The translations under genes and the position numbers were made by a program. Shown here one piece after another: positions 52,519 through 62,285 of a stretch of DNA of 64,000 nucleotides (position 1 is its first letter; every line of letters begins with the position of its first letter). A model generated the notes under the pieces. The model was given only the letters and a program-made list of their open reading frames with translations, did no database searches and was not told the DNA's origin. This DNA is from Streptomyces sp. NBC_00820. Lineage in GTDB: Bacteria; Actinomycetota; Actinomycetes; Streptomycetales; Streptomycetaceae. The DNA lies in assembly GCF_036347055.1 (NCBI RefSeq), contig NZ_CP108882.1, positions 6,126,001 through 6,190,000 of the forward strand, in the 5' to 3' direction.

Positions 52519-54860
52519 CGGTGGGGGCAGGCCGCCCGCACCCGCACGCGGACCCGGACCCGCTCCCGTCGGAGGGGGGCGCCGGCCGCCCGCAGCGCAT
52601 CGCGATCATCGGTGGAGGACCCGGCGGCCTCTACGCGGCGGCGCTCCTCAAGCGCCTCGACCCCACCCGCGACATCACCCTCTGGGAACGCAACCCCCCG
52701 GACGAGACCTTCGGCTTCGGGGTGGTCCTCTCCGACGAGACCCTGGGCGGCATCGAGCACGCGGACCCGGTGGTCTACGCGGCCCTCCGGGAGGAGTTCG
52801 TCCGCTGGGACGACATCGACATCGTCCACCGGGGCACGGCACACCGCTCGGGCGGCCACGGGTTCGCCGCCCTGGGCCGCCACCGCCTCCTGGAGATCCT
52901 GCACGACCGCTGCCGCTCCCTCGGCGTACGGCTCCGCTTCCGTACCGAGGCACCGGACCTCGACCGGCTCTCGGCGGACCACGACCTCGTCATCGCCGCC
53001 GACGGTGTGCACAGCACCACCCGCCAGGCCTACGACCATGTGTTCCGCCCCCATGTGGCCACACACCACTGCCGCTATGTCTGGCTCGCCGCGGACTTCG
53101 CCTTCGGCGCCTTCCGCTTCGAGATCGCCGAGACCGGACACGGCGTGATGCAGCTGCACGGCTACCCCTTCTCGGCCGACGCCTCGACGGTGATCATCGA
53201 GATGCGCGAGGAGGTCTGGCGGGCCGCCGGCTTCGACGAACTCGCCGAGCACGAGTCCGTGGAGCGCTGCGCCAAACTCTTCTCCGACGCCCTCGGCGGC
53301 CGCCCGCTGCGCTCCAACGCCTCCTCCTGGACCACCTTCCGCACGGTGGCCTGCGAGCGCTGGTCGCACGGCAACGCCGTCCTGCTCGGCGACGCCGCCC
53401 ACACCGCCCACTTCTCCATCGGCTCCGGCACCAAGCTCGCCGTGGAGGACGCGCTGGCGCTCGCCGCGTGCCTGGAGGAACAGCCCGACGTGCCCCGGGC
53501 GCTGGCGGCGTACGAGGAGGAGCGGAGGCCCGTCGTCGCCTCCACCCAGCGCGCCGCCCGGGCCAGCCTGGAGTGGTTCGAGGACCTGCGCCTCCACCTC
53601 GACCGCCCGCCCCGCCAGTTCGCCTTCGACCTGCTCACCCGCAGCCGCCGGGTCACCCACGACAACCTGCGGCTGCGCGACGCCCACTTCACCGAGGCGG
53701 TGGAGCGCGAGTTCGGCTGCCCGCCCGGCACGCCGCCGATGTTCACCCCGTTCCGGTTGCGCGGCCTGACCCTGCGCAACCGGGTCGTCGTCTCACCCAT
53801 GGACATGTACTCGGCGACCGACGGCGTCCCCGGCGACTTCCACCTCGTGCACCTCGGCGCCCGCGCCCTCGGCGGCGCCGGTCTGGTGATGACCGAGATG
53901 GTCTGCGTGAGCGAGGAGGGCCGGATCACCCCCGGGTGCACCGGCCTGTACACCGGCCGCCAGGGCGAGGCGTGGCGGCGGATCACCGACTTCGTGCACA
54001 CCCGGGCCCCCGGCACCGCCATCGGCGTGCAGCTCGGGCACGCGGGACGCAAGGGCTCCACGAAGCTGATGTGGGAGGGCATCGACGAGCCGCTGCCCGA
54101 GGGCAACTGGCCGCTCGTGGCCGCCTCCCCGCTGCCGTACAAGCCGGGAAGCCAGACCCCGCGCCAGCTCTCCCGTGCTCAACTGACCGATATCCGCGAA
54201 CAGTTCACCGCAGCCGCCTGGCGGGCCACCCGGGCCGGCTTCGACCTGCTCGAACTGCACTGCGCCCACGGTTACTTGCTGTCCGGTTTCCTCTCCCCGC
54301 TGACCAACCACCGCACCGACGCCTACGGCGGATCACCGCAGAAGCGGCTGAGGTTCCCGCTCGAGGTCTTCGACGCCGTACGCGCGGTGTGGCCGGCCGA
54401 ACGGCCCATGACCGTGCGCGTCTCGGCGACCGACTGGGCGGACGGCGGCACCACGGCCGAGGACGCCGTGGAGATCGCCCGCGCCTTCGCGGAACACGGC
54501 GCCGATGCCATCGACGTCTCCACCGGCCAGGTGGTGGCCGAGGAACGTCCCGAGTACGGGCGGTCGTACCAGACACCGTTCGCCGACCGCATCCGGCAGG
54601 AGGTGCGCGTCCCGGTGATCGCGGTCGGCGCGATCTCCTCCTGGGACGACCTCAACTCCCTGATCCTGGCCGGGCGGACGGACCTGTGCGCCCTGGGCCG
54701 CCCCCACCTCTACGACCCCAACTGGACCCTGCACGCGGCCGCCGAGCAGGAGTACGAGGGCCCCGGGGCCGTCTGGCCGGCCCCATACCGCGCGGGCGGC
54801 CGACGCCCCCGCACCGGCCGCGGCGACGCCCCCAAGCCCCGTCTGTCGCTCGGCCGCTGA
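52515..54860 (+). CDS. Aryl-CoA monooxygenase/reductase fusion (2-aminobenzoyl-CoA or salicylyl-CoA type)
   Basis: The 781-residue protein joins two flavin enzymes. Residues about 27-400 form a class A FAD monooxygenase (GGGPGG at 33-38, GDAAHTAHFSIGSGTKLAVE). From about 410 an old-yellow-enzyme domain follows (TPFRLRGLTLRNRVVVSPMD, GVQLGHAGRKGS, LHCAHGYLLSGFLSPLTNHR, VGAISSWDD). This fusion is known from 2-aminobenzoyl-CoA monooxygenase/reductase of Azoarcus and from proteins annotated as bifunctional salicylyl-CoA 5-hydroxylase. It hydroxylates and then reduces the CoA-bound ring. The RidA and ligase partners favour the aminobenzoyl substrate. ATGA overlap couples it to the hydratase. Confidence 0.87.
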   Translation: MTVGAGRPHPHADPDPLPSEGGAGRPQRIAIIGGGPGGLYAAALLKRLDPTRDITLWERNPPDETFGFGVVLSDETLGGIEHADPVVYAALREEFVRWDDIDIVHRGTAHRSGGHGFAALGRHRLLEILHDRCRSLGVRLRFRTEAPDLDRLSADHDLVIAADGVHSTTRQAYDHVFRPHVATHHCRYVWLAADFAFGAFRFEIAETGHGVMQLHGYPFSADASTVIIEMREEVWRAAGFDELAEHESVERCAKLFSDALGGRPLRSNASSWTTFRTVACERWSHGNAVLLGDAAHTAHFSIGSGTKLAVEDALALAACLEEQPDVPRALAAYEEERRPVVASTQRAARASLEWFEDLRLHLDRPPRQFAFDLLTRSRRVTHDNLRLRDAHFTEAVEREFGCPPGTPPMFTPFRLRGLTLRNRVVVSPMDMYSATDGVPGDFHLVHLGARALGGAGLVMTEMVCVSEEGRITPGCTGLYTGRQGEAWRRITDFVHTRAPGTAIGVQLGHAGRKGSTKLMWEGIDEPLPEGNWPLVAASPLPYKPGSQTPRQLSRAQLTDIREQFTAAAWRATRAGFDLLELHCAHGYLLSGFLSPLTNHRTDAYGGSPQKRLRFPLEVFDAVRAVWPAERPMTVRVSATDWADGGTTAEDAVEIARAFAEHGADAIDVSTGQVVAEERPEYGRSYQTPFADRIRQEVRVPVIAVGAISSWDDLNSLILAGRTDLCALGRPHLYDPNWTLHAAAEQEYEGPGAVWPAPYRAGGRRPRTGRGDAPKPRLSLGR

Positions 54861-54941
54861 GGCCGTCCCTTTCCGTCCGTACGGTGGACGGACGGGCCCG
54901 TCTGGTGTACTTCGGTCACAGCGCGATCGGACGGAGATCTC

Positions 54942-55445
54942 ATGGGTGTGCTGTACGACTACTTCCACGCGGCCGACCAGGCCACGGCGGTGGACTGGGC
55001 GATCGGGCCCGCCGGGGACCGGCTGAACGGGCGGTCCCTGGACGAGGCGGGCGCGGACTGGTTCGACGCCAAGAACATGGACCCCAACGTCGTCCTGGGC
55101 CAGCTCGTCGCCTTCGCCGAGGGCATCCCGTTCGGCAGTCTCACCGACCCGGAGATGGTCTGGCCCGACCCCGTGGAGTGGCCCTACGGCCGTCCGGCAC
55201 CCTCCGGGACCGAGTCCCCTTGGGACACCGGGCTCGTCCTGCAGCAACTGCCCGACGGATGGCGGGACGCCCTCGCCGGGGTCGTGGAGGACGCGGTGCC
55301 CATGCTCGCGCTCCAGTGGTACGACATCGAGGAGATCCGGTTCGCCGACTTCCTGCACGCGCAGAGCAGTGTCCGTACCTTCGTCGGTCTGGCCCGCCGT
55401 GCCAGGGCGGCGCGGGCGAGCCTGTACTGCCGCTGCGTCGTGTGA
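54942..55445 (+). CDS. Hypothetical protein, 167 aa
   Basis: The protein starts MGVLYDYFHAADQATAVDWA and ends in RASLYCRCVV. Between lie KNMDPNVVLGQLVAF and WPDPVEWPYG segments and a charged C-terminal helix. It resembles Streptomyces proteins of similar size with the same MGVLYDYF start; the family has no known function. CGGAG precedes the ATG. It is probably read from its own promoter in the 81-bp gap and need not belong to the catabolic pathway. Confidence 0.7.
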   Translation: MGVLYDYFHAADQATAVDWAIGPAGDRLNGRSLDEAGADWFDAKNMDPNVVLGQLVAFAEGIPFGSLTDPEMVWPDPVEWPYGRPAPSGTESPWDTGLVLQQLPDGWRDALAGVVEDAVPMLALQWYDIEEIRFADFLHAQSSVRTFVGLARRARAARASLYCRCVV

Positions 55446-55448
55446 GCC

Positions 55449-56261
55449 TCACACCCCGGCGAACTCCGCCCCCGCGTCCCGCAGTCGCTCGTGCAGCCCC
55501 CGGAAGACCCGCGCCGAGCGGAACCCCGGCCAGTCGGCGGGGAGCAGCGGGGTGGGCAGGCCGGGGTCGGTGTAGGGCAGGTGGCGCCAGGAGTCCAGGG
55601 CGAGGAGGTAGTCGCGGTACGCCTCCTCGGGCGGGGTGTCCGGGCGCTGCTCCCAGGCGTGCAGGACCGGGGCGTGCGTGTCCAGGAAGCGCTCGTGCTC
55701 CTTGGCGATCGCCGCGAGGTCCCACCAGCGGGTGACGGCGTCGGGTGTCGGGGCGAAGCCGAGGTGGTCACCCCGGAAGAAGTCGACGTACGCCTCAAGA
55801 CGCAGTCGGCTGAGCGTGTGCCGGGTCTCCTCGTACAGCCGGGCCGGGGCGATCCACACCCCCGGCGCAGCCGTGCCGAAGCCCAGGCCGGACAGCCGGG
55901 AGCGCAGCACGTGCCGCTTCTGCCGCTCCGACTCGGGCACGGAGAACACCGCGAGCACCCAGCCCTCGTCCCGCGGGGGCGCGGTGGCGTAGATGCGGAG
56001 GTCGCCGTCGTCCAGCAACTGGCGTGCCTCGGCCGAGAGTTCGTACCCTGCCGCGCCCTGCGCCGTACGGCCGGGCAGCAGCAGGCCGCGGCGTTTGAGC
56101 CGGGACACCGAGGAGCGCACACTCGGGGCGTCCACGCCGACCGCGGCCAGCAGCCGGATCAGCTCGGCGACGGGCACCGGGCCGGGCATGAAGCGGCCGT
56201 ACGCTCCGTAGAGCGTGACGATGAGGGACCTGGGGGCGTGCTGCTCGGACACGTTGATCAT
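55449..56261 (-). CDS. PaaX-family transcriptional repressor
   Basis: The 270-residue protein has the PaaX N-terminal winged helix (RSLIVTLYGAYGRFMPGPVPVAELIRLLAAVGV, SVRSSVSRLKRRGLL), the central domain (WVLAVFSVPESERQKRHVLRSRLSGLGFG...GVWIAP) and a C-terminal domain with a YRDYLLALDSWRHLPYTDPGLP block. PaaX is released from DNA by phenylacetyl-CoA, so this protein is expected to sense an aryl-CoA of the pathway. It follows the ligase gene by 31 bp, making a ligase-repressor operon. Confidence 0.9.
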   Translation of the reverse strand: MINVSEQHAPRSLIVTLYGAYGRFMPGPVPVAELIRLLAAVGVDAPSVRSSVSRLKRRGLLLPGRTAQGAAGYELSAEARQLLDDGDLRIYATAPPRDEGWVLAVFSVPESERQKRHVLRSRLSGLGFGTAAPGVWIAPARLYEETRHTLSRLRLEAYVDFFRGDHLGFAPTPDAVTRWWDLAAIAKEHERFLDTHAPVLHAWEQRPDTPPEEAYRDYLLALDSWRHLPYTDPGLPTPLLPADWPGFRSARVFRGLHERLRDAGAEFAGV

Positions 56262-56292
56262 TTTAGGTCTTCGGCATCACTGCTGATCACCA

Positions 56293-57885
56293 TCATCGCT
56301 GGTCACCGTCGGTGCGCAGGCGGAACCGCTGGAGCTTTCCGGTGGCCGTGCGCGGCAGCGCGTCCACGAAGACGAACACCCGCGGGCACTTGTACGGAGC
56401 CAGCTCGGCGGTGAGGAACGCGCGCAGCGCCTCGGGGTCGCGCCTGGCCCCCTCGCGCAGCACGGTGTAGGCCACCGTCACCTGGCCGCGTGCCTCGTCG
56501 GGGCGGCCGACCACCGCCGTCTCGACCACGTCCGGGTGGCGCAGCAGCGCGTCCTCCACCTCGGGCCCGGCGATGTTGTACCCGGCCGAGACGATCATGT
56601 CGTCGGCGCGGGCCACATAGCGGAAGTAGCCGTCGCCGTCGCGGACGTAGGTGTCCCCGGTGACGTTCCAGCCGCCGCGCACGTACTCCCGCTGCCGGGG
56701 GTCGGCGAGGTAGCGGCAGCCGACCGGGCCGCGGACGGCCAGCAGGCCCGGCTCGCCGTCGGGCAGGGGCGTGCCGTCCGCGTCCTGCACGCGCGCCTGC
56801 CAGCCCGGCACGGGGACGCCCGTGGCGCCGGGTCTGATCCGTTCGTCGGCCGCGGAGATGAAGATGTGCAGCAGCTCGGTGGCGCCGATGCCGTTGATGA
56901 TGCGCACCCCGGTCCGCTCGTGCCAGGCGTGCCAGGTGGCCGCGGGCAGGTTCTCGCCGGCCGACACGCAGCGGCGCAGCGACGACACGTCGTGGCCGTC
57001 CAGCGCGCCGAGCATCGCGCGGTACGCGGTCGGCGCGGTGAACAGAACCGACACCCGGTGCTCGGCGATCGCGGGCAGCAACTGCCGGGGGCCGGCCTGT
57101 TCCAGCAGCAGGGAGCTGGCGCCGGCCCGCATCGGGAAGATCACCAGACCGCCCAGGCCGAAGGTGAACCCGAGCGGCGGACTGCCGGTGAAGACATCGT
57201 CCACATGGGGGCGCAGCACATGTGCGGAGAAGGTGTCGGCGACGGCCAGCACATCCCGGTGGACGTGCATGCACCCTTTCGGGCGACCCGTGGTGCCGGA
57301 GGTGAACGCGATCAGGGCCACGTCGTCGGCCGCCGTGTCGACGGCCTCGAACGGCGTGCCGGGCGCCGGGCGGCGCAGCAGGTCGTCCGGGCCGTCACCG
57401 CCGTACGTCGTGACGCGCAGGCCGGGCACCTCCGCCTTCGCGAGGTCGTCCACGGACCGGACGTCGCACAGCGCGTGCCGCACCCGGGCGATCTCGCAGA
57501 TGGTCGCGAGTTCGTGCGGGCGCTGCTGGGCCAGCACGGTGACCGCGACCGCGCCCGCCTTCAGCACCGCCAGCCAGCAGGCCGCGAGCCAGGGCGTGGT
57601 GGGGCCGCGCAGCAGCACCCGGTTGCCCGGGACCACACCCAGGGCGCCGGTGAGGACATGGGCGATGCGGTCGACGCGGGCGCGCAGGTCGCCGTACGTC
57701 CAGACGGGGCCGTCCGGGGTGCGGAAGACGGGGCGTGCGGGGTCGGTGTGGCCGAGGAGTTCGGCGGCGCAGTTCAGCCGTCCGGGGTAGGCCAGCTCCG
57801 GCAGGTCGAAGCACAGCTCGGGCCACTCCTCCCGCGGCGGGAGGTGGTCGCGCGCGAAGGTGTCGACGTGGGCCGAGTCGTGCAT
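56293..57885 (-). CDS. Aryl-CoA ligase (benzoate/2-aminobenzoate-CoA ligase type)
   Basis: The 530-residue ANL-family enzyme has the P-loop-like FTSGTTGRPKG, the GIGATELLHIF adenine motif, the GGWNVTGDTY hinge and the catalytic Lys in LPRTATGKLQRFRL. The N-terminal DHLPPREEWPELCFDLPELAYP stretch is characteristic of benzoate- and 2-aminobenzoate-CoA ligases. It activates the aromatic acid to its CoA thioester with ATP, the entry step of the pathway. An AAGGGG site precedes the ATG. It is divergent from the acyl-CoA dehydrogenase gene. Confidence 0.88.
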   Translation of the reverse strand: MHDSAHVDTFARDHLPPREEWPELCFDLPELAYPGRLNCAAELLGHTDPARPVFRTPDGPVWTYGDLRARVDRIAHVLTGALGVVPGNRVLLRGPTTPWLAACWLAVLKAGAVAVTVLAQQRPHELATICEIARVRHALCDVRSVDDLAKAEVPGLRVTTYGGDGPDDLLRRPAPGTPFEAVDTAADDVALIAFTSGTTGRPKGCMHVHRDVLAVADTFSAHVLRPHVDDVFTGSPPLGFTFGLGGLVIFPMRAGASSLLLEQAGPRQLLPAIAEHRVSVLFTAPTAYRAMLGALDGHDVSSLRRCVSAGENLPAATWHAWHERTGVRIINGIGATELLHIFISAADERIRPGATGVPVPGWQARVQDADGTPLPDGEPGLLAVRGPVGCRYLADPRQREYVRGGWNVTGDTYVRDGDGYFRYVARADDMIVSAGYNIAGPEVEDALLRHPDVVETAVVGRPDEARGQVTVAYTVLREGARRDPEALRAFLTAELAPYKCPRVFVFVDALPRTATGKLQRFRLRTDGDQR

Positions 57886-57974
57886 GGCGGTGCGCCCCCT
57901 TGCCGTGACAAGCGTCGAGACGGGCGTCCTCGTGGGCTCGGGCGTCCTGGGCTCGCATCGAGCGTATCGTGTTG

Positions 57975-57988
57975 GTGACGGCAGTCAA
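57975..57988. promoter_or_regulatory. Probable PaaX-family operator, copy 2
   Basis: GTGACGGCAGTCAA lies in the 183-bp divergent gap between the ligase and dehydrogenase genes and matches the site at 51611 at 12 of 14 positions. Confidence 0.6.
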
Positions 57989-58068
57989 CTGTGCGCGATA
58001 ACGTCGGGGGAGGTGCCCCGCGGTGCCGGCCGCGACGGCGGCGCGCCGCCCCGGAGAGAGGACCGGCA

Positions 58069-59205
58069 GTGCTCGCATTCTCACTCGAACCGGAACAGAC
58101 CGCCTGGTGTGCCGAGCTGCGCGCGCAGGCCGCCGACCGGCTGCGCCCGCTCGCCGACAAGGGCGAACCGGGCCGCGTCAACCGTCCGCTCCTCGCCGGG
58201 CTCGGTGAACTCGGGCTCCTCGCGAGGCTGTTCACCTCCGGCGCGCTCGACCTGTGCCTGATGCGGGAGTCCCTCGCCCAAGCCTGTACCGAGGCCGAGA
58301 CCGCGCTCGCCCTCCAGGGCCTGGGAGCCCGTCCGGTGTACGCCCACGGCACCGCGGCCCAGCGGGAGCGCTGGCTGCCCCGGGTCGCCGACGGCAGCGC
58401 GGTGGCCGCGTTCGCGCTGAGCGAGCCGGGAGCCGGTTCGGACGCCGCGGCCCTCGCCCTCGCCGCCGACCCCGACGGTGAGGGCGGCTGGCGGCTCACC
58501 GGCGCCAAGTGCTGGATCTCCAACGCCCCCGAGGCCGACTTCTACACCGTCTTCGCCCGCACCACGCCCGGCGCCAAAGCCCGCGGGGTGACCGCCTTCC
58601 TGGTCCCCGCCGACCGGCCCGGACTCACCGGCACCGCCCTGGAGATGATCTCGCCGCACCCCATCGGCGCCCTCGCCTTCGACGCCGTGCCCGTCACCCC
58701 GGACGACGTACTCGGCGACGTCGACCGGGGCTTCGCCGTCGCCATGGGCACCCTCAACCTCTTCCGGCCCAGCGTCGGCGCCTTCGCCGTCGGCATGGCC
58801 CAGGCGGCACTCGACGCCACCCTCGACCACACCCGTGCCCGGGAGGCGTTCGGCGGCACGCTGAGCGACCTCCAGGCGGTCTCCCACCAGGTCGCCGAGA
58901 TGGCCCTGCGCACGGAGGCGGCCCGGCTGATGGTGTACGCGGCCGCGGCGGCGTACGACCGGGGCGCCGCCGACGTCCCCCGGCGCGCCGCGATGGCCAA
59001 GCTGCTCGCCACCGAGACCGCGCAGTACGTCGTCGACACCGCCGTCCAGTTGCACGGCGCCCGCGCACTGCGCCGCGGCCACCTCCTGGAGCACCTCTAC
59101 CGCGAGGTGCGCGCGCCCCGGATCTACGAGGGCGCCAGCGAGGTCCAACGGGGCATCATCGCCAAGGAGTTGTACGCCATGACCCGTGAGGGGGAGACCC
59201 GGTGA
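58069..59205 (+). CDS. Acyl-CoA dehydrogenase
   Basis: The GTG at 58069 has GGAGAGAGGAC upstream; the ORF further 5' is not coding-like. The 378-residue flavoprotein has the FAD/substrate motifs AFALSEPGAGSD and GAKCWISNAPEAD, the C-terminal QLHGARALRRGHLLEHLYREVRAPRIYEGASEVQ and a four-helix end. The usual catalytic Glu position near the end lies in YEGASEV. It probably oxidises a CoA intermediate formed after ring reduction. Its stop overlaps the RidA start. Confidence 0.87.
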   Translation: MLAFSLEPEQTAWCAELRAQAADRLRPLADKGEPGRVNRPLLAGLGELGLLARLFTSGALDLCLMRESLAQACTEAETALALQGLGARPVYAHGTAAQRERWLPRVADGSAVAAFALSEPGAGSDAAALALAADPDGEGGWRLTGAKCWISNAPEADFYTVFARTTPGAKARGVTAFLVPADRPGLTGTALEMISPHPIGALAFDAVPVTPDDVLGDVDRGFAVAMGTLNLFRPSVGAFAVGMAQAALDATLDHTRAREAFGGTLSDLQAVSHQVAEMALRTEAARLMVYAAAAAYDRGAADVPRRAAMAKLLATETAQYVVDTAVQLHGARALRRGHLLEHLYREVRAPRIYEGASEVQRGIIAKELYAMTREGETR

Positions 59206-59600
59206 CGACCGAGCGCGTCAACCCGCCCGAGCTGTCCCCGCCCGCCGGGTTCTCCCACGCCGTCGTCGCGGCCGGCTCCCGCGTGGTGTTCCTGGCCGGG
59301 CAGACCGCCCTCGACACCGACGGCAAGGTCACCGGCGCCACGCTCCCCGAGCAGTTCGAGAAGGCGCTCACCAACCTCCTCACCGCCCTCCGCGCGGCCG
59401 GCGGCACCCCGGCCGACCTCGCCCGTGTCACCGTCTACGCCACCGACGTCGCCGCCTACCGCGCTCACGCCCGCCAACTGGGCCGGATCTGGCGGGAGCT
59501 GGCGGGCCGGGACTATCCGGCGATGGCGGTCGTGGAGGTCGTACGACTCTGGGACGAACAGGCGCTGGTGGAGCTGGACGGGTTCGCGGTGCTGCCGTAG
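59202..59600 (+). CDS. RidA-family enamine/imine deaminase
   Basis: The GTG overlaps the preceding stop (GTGA). The 132-residue protein has the YjgF/RidA pattern: FSHAVVAAGSRVVFLAGQTALD, QFEKALTNLLTALRAAGG, LARVTVYATDV and YPAMAVVEVVRLWDEQALVELDGFAVLP. The usual Arg of the IEV-x-A-x-A motif region is replaced (VEVVRLWDEQALVELD), so it may belong to a subgroup specialised for a pathway substrate. In an anthranilate-type route it would release ammonia from an enamine CoA intermediate. Confidence 0.88.
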   Translation: MTTERVNPPELSPPAGFSHAVVAAGSRVVFLAGQTALDTDGKVTGATLPEQFEKALTNLLTALRAAGGTPADLARVTVYATDVAAYRAHARQLGRIWRELAGRDYPAMAVVEVVRLWDEQALVELDGFAVLP

Positions 59601-59674
59601 CCGAGACGTTCGCGCGGTAGCGGGAGCCGTAGCCGACCCGTTCGCGCCCAGGCCGAGACGTTCGCGCCGGAACC

Positions 59675-60536
<862 letters not shown>

Positions 60537-60545
60537 CGCCCGACG

Positions 60546-60583
60546 CGAGGGGCCCGGCACACGGACGTGCGCCGGGCCCCTCG
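60546..60583. terminator. Bidirectional hairpin terminator
   Basis: CGAGGGGCCCGGC and GCCGGGCCCCTCG form a perfect 13-bp stem over a 12-base loop between convergent genes. Confidence 0.85.
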
Positions 60584-60713
60584 GCGTGCGAGACACCCGG
60601 TGCCGGGGCCGCCGAAGAAGCGACCCGCCCGGGCCCCGCGACGAGGCGTGGCCCCAACTCCCCCGGGGGCGAGGGGAACCACGCCCCCGGAACCCGCCCG
60701 GACCGCCGCGGGC

Positions 60714-61124
60714 CTACGCCCCGTGGGACATCGTGTCGTCCGTGCACACCAGGTGAATGCGCAGGTCGGCCGCTCCGGCCGGGCGCTCCTTGCCCTGGGT
60801 GGTGTGCCAGACCTGCGGCTTGCGGACGGCGATGATCCAGCCGCTGGCGAGGTCGTTCGGGCGGCTCTCGATCAGGTCGGCCGCTTCCTTGCCGAGCCGC
60901 CGCCCGGACCCCGCGGAGAGCGTGTAACCGCCGCTCTCCACATGCTGCATCGCGGGACAGTCCAGCTCGTGCCGGCGGCCGTCGGCGCCGCCCACGAGGA
61001 GGGCGCCGGACATGTGCATCGGGGGCTGCGGCGGGTCCGCGGCGGCGGGCGCGGCGGAGCAGAGCAGCGCCGTGGCGGCCGCGCAGGCGGCGAGGGGCAG
61101 GCGTGACAGGCGTGTTCCCGGCAT
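60714..61124 (-). CDS. Small secreted hypothetical protein
   Basis: GAGGAG precedes the ATG at 61124. The 136-residue protein has a signal peptide ending near AAPAAA and a mature part with two Cys (ELDCPAMQHVESGGY and HLVCTDDTMSHG) and a WIIAVRKPQVWHTTQGKERP segment. No family is recognised. It is monocistronic, with a short gap of less than 250 bp to the divergent oxidase-like gene. Confidence 0.75.
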   Translation of the reverse strand: MPGTRLSRLPLAACAAATALLCSAAPAAADPPQPPMHMSGALLVGGADGRRHELDCPAMQHVESGGYTLSAGSGRRLGKEAADLIESRPNDLASGWIIAVRKPQVWHTTQGKERPAGAADLRIHLVCTDDTMSHGA

Positions 61125-61367
61125 GGCGGGACTCCTCGCGACGGGAGGGAGGGGACAGAGTCCGACCATTGGAGCCGCCGACCGGCACCCCGCTTCGATG
61201 GACACGCAGCGTTACCGCCCATCGGGGTAAAACGGTCAATCTTTCGAGCTGGCGACACGGGATCGCTATGGTGTGTGATTAAGTGTGGGCGTTCCGTCAC
61301 TCTACGTGGTCGCCTCCCGTGCTGCTCCGTGCCGCCCACGGCGCCCCGTGCTCTCACGAGGAGTTCC

Positions 61368-62159
61368 ATGTCCCGCAGAGGGATCCTCGCCCACAAGGGG
61401 AGGTGGACGCTCGCGGCCGGCCGCGCCGCGCTTGTCCTGTCCGTCACCGCACCCGCCCTGCTCGCCCCCTCCCCGGCGTCCGCCGCCGGTTCCGCCCCGG
61501 GCGGCGTACGCATCACCCGCGACCAGCTCCGGGACGAGGTGCGCGCCGACGAGGTCGAGGCCTTCGGCCGGCCCCGCGCCGAACGGCTCGCCCGGGACCG
61601 CGTCGGCTACAACCCCAACGCCGACGAGAAGTACCGGCAGACCGAGATCCGCGGCACAGACGGCGCCTGGCGCCCCGGCCCGCACGAGCGGCTGCCGCGC
61701 GGCTACCACTCCAACGCCTTCCTGCTGCCCGACGGCCGCATCATGGTCACCGGCGACGAACTCCAGGAGATCGCCAACAACCCCGACATCAAGTCCGGGC
61801 TGAACGGCACCATCGAGATCTACGAGTCGCCGTACCTGCACCAGGGCGGTGCGCGGCCCATGCTGACCGGTGTCACGAACGGCTCCGTCGGCTACGGCAC
61901 GAGCCTGCGGGTCAGCACCGGCACACCCGAACTGGCCGAGAAGGCCGTCCTGATGGCGCCCATCACCTCCACCCACTCGGTGGACACCAGTCAGCGCCGC
62001 ATCGAACTGCCCATCACCAGCCGGGCCGGCAACAAACTGGTCCTGCAGACCCCGGCGTCCGCCAAGGACGCCCCGCCCGGCTACTACCTGCTGTTCCTGC
62101 TCGACTCGCGCGGCGTGCCCAGCGTCGCCAAGTGGGTTCAGCTGCGCCCCGGTTCCTGA
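61368..62159 (+). CDS. Galactose-oxidase-like C-terminal (DUF1929) secreted protein, lacking the propeller
   Basis: GAGGAG precedes the ATG. The 263-residue protein has a signal peptide (about 1-42) and a helical spacer. Then come RGYHSNAFLLPDGRIMVTGDE, IEIYESPYLHQGG, ITSTHSVDTSQRRIELPI and GYYLLFLLDSRGVPSVAKWV. These match the last propeller blade plus the immunoglobulin-like DUF1929 domain of GlxA-type radical copper oxidases. The Tyr-Cys cofactor blades are missing, since the full-length enzymes have more than 600 residues. The remaining His residues in RGYHSN and THSV could still bind metal. It may be a binding-only relic or a fragment. Confidence 0.75.
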   Translation: MSRRGILAHKGRWTLAAGRAALVLSVTAPALLAPSPASAAGSAPGGVRITRDQLRDEVRADEVEAFGRPRAERLARDRVGYNPNADEKYRQTEIRGTDGAWRPGPHERLPRGYHSNAFLLPDGRIMVTGDELQEIANNPDIKSGLNGTIEIYESPYLHQGGARPMLTGVTNGSVGYGTSLRVSTGTPELAEKAVLMAPITSTHSVDTSQRRIELPITSRAGNKLVLQTPASAKDAPPGYYLLFLLDSRGVPSVAKWVQLRPGS

Positions 62160-62285
62160 CCGGACCGGACCCTCCCGCTTCCCCTGCCGCCGGAAGAAGA
62201 GTCCCGGGCGGCGTCGCCCACGCGCCGCCCGGGACGGTCCGTCCCCGACCGTCCCCATCCAGCAAGGGAGTCACATGGCAACGCC

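Noticed and set aside
52515..54860. Naming the fusion sdgC (salicylyl-CoA 5-hydroxylase)
   Set aside because: No gentisate-pathway gene is nearby, while a RidA deaminase and an aminobenzoate-type ligase are; the substrate is left open.
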